From Acidobacteriota bacterium (GTDB taxonomy: Bacteria; Acidobacteriota; Terriglobia; Terriglobales; Acidobacteriaceae), in the NCBI GenBank assembly GCA_021801945.1, contig JAKABE010000260.1, forward strand, positions 1 through 5,363: a stretch of 5,363 bases of DNA, given 5' to 3'. Below the pieces are notes generated by a model that was not told the origin of the DNA, ran no database searches, and was given only the letters and a program-made list of their open reading frames with translations. Below are positions 1-5,363 of this stretch, one piece after another. Both the position numbers and the translations under genes were made by a program. Every line of letters starts with the position of its first letter. The first letter of the stretch is position 1.

Positions 1-29
1 CTGAACCCACGACCTCCACTAGGTGGAGG
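1..29 (-). other. Possible tRNA-like 3'-half fragment with hairpin, cut by window edge
   Basis: Read on the minus strand, the last bases are AGGTCGTGGGTTCAG. This looks like a tRNA variable loop (AGGTC), the 5' strand of a T-stem (GTGGG) and the start of a T-loop (TTCAG), after which the window ends. Just before it, 13-29 forms a perfect hairpin with 7-bp arms CCTCCAC and GTGGAGG around a 3-base loop. If read as a 5-bp anticodon stem, the loop would be ACCTAGT, which lacks the invariant U33. Further upstream (30-75) I find no D-arm or acceptor strand in the right place. A complete functional tRNA is therefore not supported. It could be a tRNA remnant such as those left at integration sites, or chance. 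The rest would lie to the left of this window. Confidence 0.2.
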
Positions 30-262
30 CATGACAGTGTACTGGCTGGTGGCATTTCATTGTGACCGGCAAAGTCACCGTATCGATGTCAAGCCCTTCC
101 GCGCCATCTATGTTTCCAAGTCATTCAGCCCAAAGCACGTCTGCCCCTGTCCTCATCTGCAGCCCACTCTTCTTCGATTTGCTATGTTGCTCTTGGGGCT
201 GACCTGGGCGCCGCACCCGCCATCTCTGGGCCGCCGCTCCTCAGTTTGCCGCAGTCCCCAGG

Positions 263-274
263 CGCGAATTCGCG
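263..274. repeat. 12-bp perfect palindrome CGCGAATTCGCG
   Basis: The sequence CGCGAATTCGCG is a perfect 12-bp palindrome in the non-coding region. The flanking bases (G on both sides) do not extend the symmetry. It could be a protein-binding half-site pair or simply chance in GC-rich DNA. No promoter elements that would make it an operator are visible around it. Confidence 0.5.
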
Positions 275-363
275 GGAATGCACGCGGCTTCCTGCCGGTA
301 CATTTGCACATTCTGCGGTACAAAATGCCCCAGAAATTCAACTAACTCCTTTATTTTCTAATC

Positions 364-447
364 CCTGTGAGTAACTATATGACTTTTCAAATATTTACGC
401 GGCGCCATGTCGCGTAAATTGCTGAAAGCAGAATATTTGCTCACAGG
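364..447. repeat. 84-bp imperfect, nearly concentric inverted repeat
   Basis: Two pairs of perfect inverted arms share almost the same centre. The outer arms are CCTGTGAG (364-371) and CTCACAGG (440-447), centred at 405.5. The inner arms are ATTTACGCG (393-401) and CGCGTAAAT (411-419), centred at 406. Between them the two sides still match in part: TGAAA is shared, and ATA and TT match with a one-base gap. In plus-strand RNA the inner stem can continue with G-U pairs into the 9-base spacer. Symmetry stops abruptly outside CCTGTGAG/CTCACAGG, which makes these look like defined ends. No clear target-site duplication flanks it. It may be a small palindromic or MITE-like element, a protein-binding site, or the stem of a transcription end for the minus-strand operon. 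Confidence 0.6.
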
Positions 448-470
448 ACCGGGGGTGGGGGAGGTGGGAG
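364..470 (-). terminator. Candidate 3' end of the operon: C-rich run followed by long stem-loop
   Basis: The transcript leaving the permease gene (stop at 536-538) passes through a C-rich, G-poor run at 470-449 (CTCCCACCTCCCCCACCCCC), then about 80 bases that can fold into the long imperfect hairpin. There is no U-tract directly after a stem, so this is not a classic intrinsic terminator. A C-rich unstructured run followed by structure and AT-rich sequence is the sort of arrangement associated with Rho-dependent termination. The placement after the last gene is the main support; the assignment is inferred. Confidence 0.3.
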
Positions 471-535
471 CGCCGCCGGATGTAAAAGCTCGGAACTGGC
501 GCAATCGGCCTCAATTGAATCTGCGGCCCTATGTC

Positions 536-1810
536 TCACTCGTACCTGAGCGCCTCCGCAGGCAGAACCCGCGCGGCCGAATAGGACGGATACAGCGTGG
601 CCAGCAGCGAGATGCCGAGGGAGACCGCAGACACGACTACCCCCATCCAGGGCGCGGGGGCAAAGGGCAAAGTATCGATGGAGTAGACCTGTGCGGAGAG
701 ATGGATGAAGTGGTAGTGTCCCCCGGCCCAGGAGGTGATATATCCAATCACCAGCCCCAGCGCCGTGCCGATCGCGCTGATCAAAAAGCCCTGGAGCATG
801 AAGATGCGCCGCACCTGATCCGGCCGGACGCCGAAGCTCATCATCACCGCGATATCGCGGGTCTTCTCCATCACCATCATGGTGAGCGCGATGAGGATGT
901 TCAGTGCGGCCACGATTACGATCAACGCAATGATGATGAAGGTGACCACCTGTTCGAGCTTGAGCGCGCGGAAGAGCTGGCGGTTCTGCTCCATACAGTT
1001 GGTGGTCATAAAGCCCTCGCCGGCGGCGCCCTCGATCTCGGCCCCGATCTGGGGAGCGCGGTTCACGTCGTCAATCTTGAAGCTGATCACCGAAATCAGG
1101 TCGGGCTCGCTGAAGAGCTGCTGCGCGTCGCGCAGACGCATGAAGGCGTAAGCCGTGTCGTAATCATAGAAGCCGGAGTGGAAGATGCCGGCTACGCGGA
1201 ACTGCTCATACTTGGGTGCCAGGCCGAAGGGAGTCAGCTCGCCCTGCGGGCTGGTCACCAGCACGCTGTCGCCGACCAGCGCGCCAATCTGCTGCGCCAG
1301 GTCGCTGCCCAGAACGATGGGCGGATAGGCCGTGGTGGCCGTGCTTTGACCGGGAACAGGGACCGAGTTTTGGTTGGCCGCGCCCGGATCCAGGTCCTTT
1401 GCCGTTCCCGAGGTGATCGTGTCCAGCAGGGTGCTCACCGTGCGCTCCTGGGCGGGGATGATGCCCATGACCTCGGCGAAGCCCGCCCGTGGGCCGCGCG
1501 AGACCATCACCTCCTCATAGAGTTCGGGCGCGTTGGCAACCACGTGAGGCAGCTTCCGCAGCCGCTCGACCAAAGGCCTCCAGTCACGGATCCCATCTGC
1601 TTTGATGCGCATCAACTGGACCTGCGATGAGGCGCCCAGCAGCTGGTCTTGCAGGTCGCGCCTCATTCCTGTCGTGATCGCCAGGGCGATGATCAGCGCT
1701 GCAACCCCGGCGGCTACGCCGGCGACAGAGATGGCAGTAACCACCCCCACCACGGCTTGCCGCCGTTTGGCTCGGAGATACCGCGCTGCCAGAAAAAGTT
1801 CGAATCGCAT
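536..1810 (-). CDS. LolC/LolE-family lipoprotein-releasing ABC transporter permease
   Basis: A 424-residue inner-membrane permease of the FtsX/MacB superfamily. Family members work with the LolD ATPase to extract lipoproteins from the inner membrane and hand them to the periplasmic carrier LolA. The architecture fits: an N-terminal amphipathic start (MRFELFLAARYLRAKRRQ), a first membrane helix at about 20-47, a periplasmic domain at about 50-285, then three membrane helices at about 286-314, 338-362 and 388-410. The strongest signature is around 276-327: NRQLFRALKLE, then the helix, then MEKTRDIAVMMSFG, which is the coupling segment that contacts the ATPase. The protein ends LPAEALRYE, a typical LolC/E tail. 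A Pro/Gln/Asn/Thr-rich insert at about 141-163 makes it slightly longer than the usual 400-415 residues. The ATG lies 5 bp after the upstream stop with no strong Shine-Dalgarno sequence, suggesting translational coupling. I cannot say whether it is orthologous to LolC or LolE; a related export permease is possible. No LolD gene follows it here. Confidence 0.93.
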   Translation of the reverse strand: MRFELFLAARYLRAKRRQAVVGVVTAISVAGVAAGVAALIIALAITTGMRRDLQDQLLGASSQVQLMRIKADGIRDWRPLVERLRKLPHVVANAPELYEEVMVSRGPRAGFAEVMGIIPAQERTVSTLLDTITSGTAKDLDPGAANQNSVPVPGQSTATTAYPPIVLGSDLAQQIGALVGDSVLVTSPQGELTPFGLAPKYEQFRVAGIFHSGFYDYDTAYAFMRLRDAQQLFSEPDLISVISFKIDDVNRAPQIGAEIEGAAGEGFMTTNCMEQNRQLFRALKLEQVVTFIIIALIVIVAALNILIALTMMVMEKTRDIAVMMSFGVRPDQVRRIFMLQGFLISAIGTALGLVIGYITSWAGGHYHFIHLSAQVYSIDTLPFAPAPWMGVVVSAVSLGISLLATLYPSYSAARVLPAEALRYE

Positions 1811-1815
1811 GGCGT

Positions 1816-4095
1816 CTACTGGTTCTGGGCAGGAATGACCGTCTTGGCTCGGCCCACATTGCCATAGCGGTCATAAGCGCGCACGGTAATCAGGCTTTCG
1901 CCAATCTTGTCCGCGTTGACATCCAGCCAGATCCGGAACTCGTAGTGCTCGGTCCCGGAGTCGGAGATCTTGCCGATGGGGTCGATATACTGCCACGGCC
2001 CTAGATTCAGTGAGTAATCGGCGCTGGCAATCGATGAGGTAGCGTCCACAGCTTCAAAGGAGATGAGGTATGCCTTGCGGCACTGGCCGTTTCCGCATTG
2101 GACGGGCTCTCCGGTGGCCTTGAATCCGGTGATCGCCGGTGGCGTCGTATCCACCACAAAGCGGTCGCTGATCTTCTCTCCCGTAAGCGCATCGCCGGGC
2201 GGTTCTGACGGCGAGTCGGAGGCTACAACCTTGATCCGGTATCCGCCGTCGGGAATCTTGGTGGCGTCAAAGCTGTAAGCCGAGGTGGTGAGCCTGTCCT
2301 TGATTAGCCGCCACACCGTCTCGCCGTCACCGCGCAGATAGAGCGAATAGATGAGCTTTCCTCCGTCGGGGTCGTGCGCCAACCAGCGAACGGTGACAGC
2401 GGTCGGGTCCTTGGTGGCCTGAAGAGGGTTGCTGGCATTGTCGCCGCCGGAATCGTTGGAACCGTCGCTCGAAGTGTCAAAGGAGATGTTTACGGCTTGC
2501 GAGGGGCCGGGCAGGCTCTGCGGATTGAGGCGCGCTCCAGGAACCACCACAAGGTTGTCCACCACTGGCGGTGAACTCACGGGTAGGTAGTTGACGCCCA
2601 CGCTGCCCACGACTCCACCAGTCTGGAGGACGGCTTTCCATTGGAGGAATCGCCCAGCCGGCGAGGCCACAACGCCATCCTTGAGCGGCTGCCAATCGGT
2701 CCAGCCGCGCACAGGCTGTTCTACGTTCCCGGTGCGCGTCAGAATCTGATAGCCGGAGGAGCCCGGCTCGACATCGACCCGGCCAAACTGCGACGTCACC
2801 CCGGCATCCAGCACGTCGCTTGCGTACTCGTGCTTATCCGTGGCGCCCAGCCGGAACAATTTGCCGGTGTTGCCGGTACCGATGAGAAACCTGCTTGTAT
2901 TGCCCGGTTCGGCGGCGATGCTTAACCCCTGCTGCGCGTCCAGGTGGCCGATATCCGCATAACTTCCATCCGCGTGGATGAGAAAGATGCGGCCCTGGTT
3001 CCCGCTCAGAGCGAGCACACCGTCAGGACGGCTGGCTAGGGCGTAGACAATCGCGCTTGAGTTGGACCACAGCTTGCGTGGCGCCTGGCCTGGGGCCAGC
3101 GCGTAGATCTCACTCCCCTCTGGCACGGAAGAGCTGGCGTTGACTGCCTGCATGGATTCCGGCTGCACGATGGACACGGTGACCGTGCCCACTCCTTGTA
3201 CGGGCAGGGGTGGCAATGGATTGCGGTTTTTCTGTCCCACGCAGGCCGCGTAGATCGTGTCGTCTTTGCCCACAGCAAGCGATGTGATCTCGCGTCGCGG
3301 AGCCTCAAACAGCACGTAGCCTTTACCCTGCGGATTGATGCGGTAGACCAGGCCCGAGCCGTCGGAGCCGGCAATAAGGTTGTCCTTGGAGTCCCAAGCC
3401 AGCGAACGGATGTGCGCATCGTCGCTCTTGAAGAACAGCTCCGGCTTTGCGCCCGGCTCAGCCGGATTCACGCGATAAATAGCGGCCGGATCTCCGGTTG
3501 CGATGTAAAGTCGTCCGGCGGAGTCGAAGGTCAGCGCCCAAACGTAGTGAGGCCTGCTATCGGCCTTTTCCGCTCCTGCACCGGCCGCCACCGTGGCCGG
3601 GTCAAAGACCACCGTGGCGCTGGAGTCGTCCTGTGTTGTCGACGAGTCGGGCCTCAGTCTGTAGACTTTGCCACTGGGAAGTGTGGCCGCGTAGACCGAT
3701 CCATCCGGCCCTACTTGCACCACCTGCACACTGAGATCCTTGGTCTTGAACAGGGTAATCGGCTTGCTGTCGGGTTCAGGCGACAGGCGCAGCACCGTGC
3801 CCGGCGAACCGGTGCCCAGGTAGGCCACGCCATTCTTATCCGTGGCGACCGACCAAACAAACGTCGAAGGAGTGGTGAGAAGATCTGTCAAGCCGGATCC
3901 GGCGTGCAGATAACCATCGCTGCTGATGGCGATTCCCAGCGGCACGCCCTTCTCAAATTCGTCCATGTGCGACTGGGTCCAAAGGTGTGTCCCCTGGCCA
4001 ATTACGGGAAGTACGGCGACAGCCAAAAGTGTCGCCAGCGCGAATTGAGTGGATGCGGAACGGAAGCGGCGGATGGATCGGACGAAGGCAAACAT
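1816..4095 (-). CDS. Exported beta-propeller protein with C-terminal Ig/FN3-like domains, function unknown
   Basis: About 759 residues from the ATG at 4095. The N-terminus is a signal peptide: basic MFAFVRSIRRFRSAS, a hydrophobic core (FALATLLAVAVLPV) and possible cleavage near VIG/Q at 33-34. Residues about 80-415 hold seven repeats of one pattern, a short strand, then D/G-rich turn, then Y/L-x-A/G-T/S-G and a closing strand (V-Y/F-R-L). Examples are WSVATDKNGVAYLGTG, VWALTFDSAGRLYIATG and IRSLAWDSKDNLIAG; this is typical of NHL/WD40-like propellers. A Pro-rich insert splits the repeats at about 286-345. Residues 420-508 (LDAGV, GWTDWQPL, GRFLQWKAVL) look like a jelly-roll domain. A Ser/Asn/Asp/Gly linker at 536-557 leads to two Ig/FN3-like domains (about 564-649 and 650-755), the last with a CGNGQC pair that could form a disulphide. 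An alternative GTG start at 4176 would add 27 residues before the signal peptide and is less likely. It probably acts in the periplasm or at the surface; the ligand is unknown. It is coupled to the permease gene 5 bp downstream. Confidence 0.8.
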   Translation of the reverse strand: MFAFVRSIRRFRSASTQFALATLLAVAVLPVIGQGTHLWTQSHMDEFEKGVPLGIAISSDGYLHAGSGLTDLLTTPSTFVWSVATDKNGVAYLGTGSPGTVLRLSPEPDSKPITLFKTKDLSVQVVQVGPDGSVYAATLPSGKVYRLRPDSSTTQDDSSATVVFDPATVAAGAGAEKADSRPHYVWALTFDSAGRLYIATGDPAAIYRVNPAEPGAKPELFFKSDDAHIRSLAWDSKDNLIAGSDGSGLVYRINPQGKGYVLFEAPRREITSLAVGKDDTIYAACVGQKNRNPLPPLPVQGVGTVTVSIVQPESMQAVNASSSVPEGSEIYALAPGQAPRKLWSNSSAIVYALASRPDGVLALSGNQGRIFLIHADGSYADIGHLDAQQGLSIAAEPGNTSRFLIGTGNTGKLFRLGATDKHEYASDVLDAGVTSQFGRVDVEPGSSGYQILTRTGNVEQPVRGWTDWQPLKDGVVASPAGRFLQWKAVLQTGGVVGSVGVNYLPVSSPPVVDNLVVVPGARLNPQSLPGPSQAVNISFDTSSDGSNDSGGDNASNPLQATKDPTAVTVRWLAHDPDGGKLIYSLYLRGDGETVWRLIKDRLTTSAYSFDATKIPDGGYRIKVVASDSPSEPPGDALTGEKISDRFVVDTTPPAITGFKATGEPVQCGNGQCRKAYLISFEAVDATSSIASADYSLNLGPWQYIDPIGKISDSGTEHYEFRIWLDVNADKIGESLITVRAYDRYGNVGRAKTVIPAQNQ

Positions 4096-4214
4096 GCTGC
4101 CGTTCAGTCTACTAAAGTCGGCCGGTTGCGGTTCTTCCAGGGACTGCGCGATTCGGAGTTCAAATCCGAGGTCCACGCCAGCAGGCTTGCGGGCATGTAT
4201 TCCGATCCCTATTG

Positions 4215-5213
4215 CTACAGCTCTGGCGCGTTGTCTTCGATGGCCAATCGCACGTTGCCGTCGGAGCCGGCCAGACGACGTACTGCTTCCTGTTTATCGA
4301 CCCCGGCCTTGAGCATCACCAGGGCTACTGGCACGCTGCGGCCGGCGCTCTTGATTGTCTCAACCGCAGCGGCGCGATCGATGCCGCAGGCGCTCATCAG
4401 GATGCGAATGCCGCGCTCCACCAGCTTAGAGTTTTGCATGTGCACGTTAACCATCAAATTGCCATAGACATATCCAAGCCGGGTCATGGCCCCAGTCGTA
4501 ATCATGTTGAGGATCATCTTCTGTGCGGTGCCGGCCTTCATGCGCGTGGAGCCGGAGATGACCTCGGGACCGACGTCGGCGACCACGGCGATGTCGGCAG
4601 CCTCGGCTAGCGGAGAGCCGTGATTGCAGGTTACAGCGGCGGTGCGTGCTCCGCGGGCGCGGGCATAAGCTACTGCGGCCACTACGTAGGGAGTGCGGCC
4701 GGAGGCGGAGATACCTACAATTACGTCTTTGCGCGTGGGGCGACGGCGCGCGATGTCGCGCTGGCCGAGTTCCTCCGAGTCTTCATTGACCTCGACGGCT
4801 GAGGCCAAGGCTTTGGGACCGCCCGCCATGATGTACTGCACCTGGCCGGGCGCGGTGGAGTAGGTGGGAGGACATTCTGAAGAGTCGAGAGCAGCAATGC
4901 GACCGCTGGAACCTGCGCCGACGTAGATCAGGCGGCCGCCATCGCGCAGACTGCGAGCCACACACTCGATTACCTGAGCGATTTCAGGAATGGCCTTTTT
5001 TACCGCACCGGCTACTTTGGCATCCTCATGGTTGATGATGCGAGCTATCTCGATAACAGACTTCGTGTCGAGGCCTTGCGATGCTTCATTCTGACTCTCC
5101 GTAGTCAGCGATTGAAGCATCGACTCCGGATCACTCCCCTGCTCCTTGGTCTGAGCGCCTTCACCGTATCCTTGTGTTCCCATGGCTTCCGGCGTCATCG
5201 AGCTGGTTAACAT
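4215..5213 (-). CDS. murQ: N-acetylmuramic acid 6-phosphate etherase MurQ
   Basis: MurQ cleaves the lactyl ether of MurNAc-6-phosphate, giving GlcNAc-6-phosphate and D-lactate, in cytoplasmic peptidoglycan recycling. The SIS-fold core is intact. Numbered from this start (333 residues), GGRLIYVGAGSSGR lies at about 92-105, followed by LDSSECPPTY, whose Glu113 aligns with E. coli Glu83. AVEVNED follows, with Glu144 aligning with E. coli Glu114. Next come the phosphate/sugar-binding GISASGRTPYV, the family signature SGSTRMKAGTAQK and GNLMVNV, then a small helical C-terminal domain ending at TAG. The family core begins near 5120 (MLQSLTTESQNEAS), which would give 301 residues, close to the E. coli length. 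The start at 5213 was chosen because GAGGA sits 8 bases upstream of it and a TACAAT hexamer lies about 40 bp upstream. ATGs at 5339, 5198, 5183 and 5120 are alternatives. The 5120 start has a GGAG only 3 bases away. The gene ends 119 bp before the propeller gene and probably leads the operon. The function is secure; the start is not. Confidence 0.93.
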   Translation of the reverse strand: MLTSSMTPEAMGTQGYGEGAQTKEQGSDPESMLQSLTTESQNEASQGLDTKSVIEIARIINHEDAKVAGAVKKAIPEIAQVIECVARSLRDGGRLIYVGAGSSGRIAALDSSECPPTYSTAPGQVQYIMAGGPKALASAVEVNEDSEELGQRDIARRRPTRKDVIVGISASGRTPYVVAAVAYARARGARTAAVTCNHGSPLAEAADIAVVADVGPEVISGSTRMKAGTAQKMILNMITTGAMTRLGYVYGNLMVNVHMQNSKLVERGIRILMSACGIDRAAAVETIKSAGRSVPVALVMLKAGVDKQEAVRRLAGSDGNVRLAIEDNAPEL

Positions 5214-5221
5214 CGCGTCGG

Positions 5222-5226
5222 TCCTC
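5222..5226 (-). promoter_or_regulatory. murQ: Shine-Dalgarno-like GAGGA supporting the murQ start at 5213
   Basis: The minus-strand sequence TTTTGAGGACCGACGCG directly precedes the ATG at 5213-5211, placing GAGGA 8 bases from the start codon, within the useful range. The ATG at 5339 has no comparable motif. The ATG at 5120 has a GGAG only 3 bases away and a GGGGAG about 13 bases away, so it remains a possible start. Confidence 0.4.
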
Positions 5227-5255
5227 AAAATTGTTACATCGCTCCCCAGACTTTC

Positions 5256-5261
5256 ATTGTA
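5256..5261 (-). promoter_or_regulatory. murQ: Candidate -10 box (TACAAT) for the murQ operon
   Basis: On the minus strand TACAAT matches the sigma-70 -10 consensus at five of six bases. It lies about 42 bp before the ATG at 5213, leaving room for a short leader. At 16-18 bp upstream there is no good -35 hexamer and no extended -10 TGN, so the call is weak. If real, the ATG at 5339 cannot be the start used from this promoter. Confidence 0.3.
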
Positions 5262-5363
5262 TCTGGAAACCGCGCAGGCCTCATAGAGGATTTGACGATC
5301 GAGAGCTTCACCTTTATCTTCGTAGAGGTCTTGGGACATTGCTGTGGATGTGATCGTTGGTTT

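Larger units (their letters stand above)
1..535. other. Non-coding region downstream of the operon
   Basis: No convincing gene lies in these bases. Short open frames exist on both strands (for example 31-345 plus and 153-341 minus), but they have no Shine-Dalgarno sequence, no recognisable domain and a composition rich in Arg, Cys, Pro and His, as expected of random GC-rich sequence. What the region does hold is structure: the tRNA-like hairpin at its left edge, a small hairpin at 62-78 (GTGAC arms), a 12-bp palindrome at 263-274, a GGTACA direct repeat at 297-302 and 317-322, a large imperfect palindrome at 364-447, and a G-rich (plus) / C-rich (minus) run at 451-468. The stretch around 340-440 is distinctly more AT-rich than the genes, as is usual for an intergenic end. 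Confidence 0.6.

Noticed and set aside
62..78. Anticodon-arm-like hairpin (GTGAC stem, TTTGCCG loop on minus), suggesting tRNA-Ala
   Set aside because: There is no D-arm before it and no T-arm or acceptor strand after it; the 5-bp stem is likely chance.
87..92. Perfect TTGACA on the minus strand as a -35 box
   Set aside because: No acceptable -10 hexamer at 15-19 bp; the nearest candidate (CACAAT, 58-63) is 23 bp away.
31..345. 104-codon plus-strand frame in the left non-coding region
   Set aside because: No ribosome-binding site, no recognisable domain and a random-like composition rich in Pro, Arg, His and Cys.
407..1630. Long plus-strand open frame (407 codons) antisense to the permease
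   Set aside because: It is rich in His, Asp, Arg and Gln with no domain, and lies opposite a gene with clear LolC/E motifs. It is the usual antisense shadow of GC-rich codon use.
4041..4095. Twin-arginine (Tat) export signal in the propeller protein
   Set aside because: The basic start contains RR (SIRRFRSAS) but not the S-R-R-x-F-L-K pattern, so an ordinary Sec signal is more likely.
4153..4169. Hairpin TCGGA/TCCGA with a T-loop-like GTTCAAA between murQ and the propeller gene
   Set aside because: Shifting to true T-arm register breaks the stem, and no other tRNA arm is nearby. There is no T-tract, so it is not a terminator either.
3196..4467. Long plus-strand open frame (423 codons) spanning the propeller and murQ ends
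   Set aside because: It runs antisense across two real genes, shows no family motif and has a Cys/Arg/Gly-rich composition typical of shadow frames.
1..5363. CRISPR array, insertion sequence or toxin-antitoxin/defence system
   Set aside because: No regularly spaced repeats, no transposase or integrase frame and no defence domain were found on either strand.

Overview
The window carries three tightly packed genes, all on the minus strand, so transcription runs from right to left. They are flanked on the left by about 535 bp with no convincing gene. The DNA is GC-rich and the proteins are those of a diderm (Gram-negative) bacterium: a cytoplasmic peptidoglycan-recycling enzyme, a large exported beta-propeller protein and an inner-membrane lipoprotein-release permease. 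The style, with long secreted propeller/Ig-like proteins and a single LolC/E-type permease, fits Acidobacteriota, but that is an impression from gene content and no marker gene here proves it.

Layout in the direction of transcription. (1) Near 5213-4215 lies murQ, the N-acetylmuramic acid 6-phosphate etherase. Its catalytic core is complete, but the start is ambiguous: five in-frame ATG codons lie upstream of or at the family core. A TACAAT hexamer and a GAGGA Shine-Dalgarno sequence support the ATG at 5213. (2) After a 119-bp gap comes 4095-1816, an exported protein of about 759 residues. It has a seven-bladed-looking beta-propeller, a jelly-roll-like middle domain, an acidic/Ser/Asn linker and two Ig/FN3-like domains; its function is unknown. 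(3) Only 5 bp further on is 1810-536, a LolC/LolE-family permease with four membrane segments. Genes 2 and 3 are almost certainly co-transcribed, and murQ probably leads the same operon.

The genes suggest envelope work: MurQ salvages cell-wall MurNAc in the cytoplasm, the propeller protein acts outside the inner membrane, and the permease belongs to the family that extracts lipoproteins from the inner membrane. The expected LolD-type ATPase is not found directly downstream.

The left-hand non-coding region holds the most unusual DNA. An 84-bp imperfect, nearly concentric inverted repeat (364-447) is preceded in the transcript by a C-rich, G-poor run, which may act as a transcription end or be a small palindromic or MITE-like element. 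There is also a 12-bp perfect palindrome (263-274) and, at the very edge, a short tRNA-like 3'-half fragment. I see no CRISPR array, insertion sequence, rRNA or complete tRNA, and no clear novel defence or mobile system.
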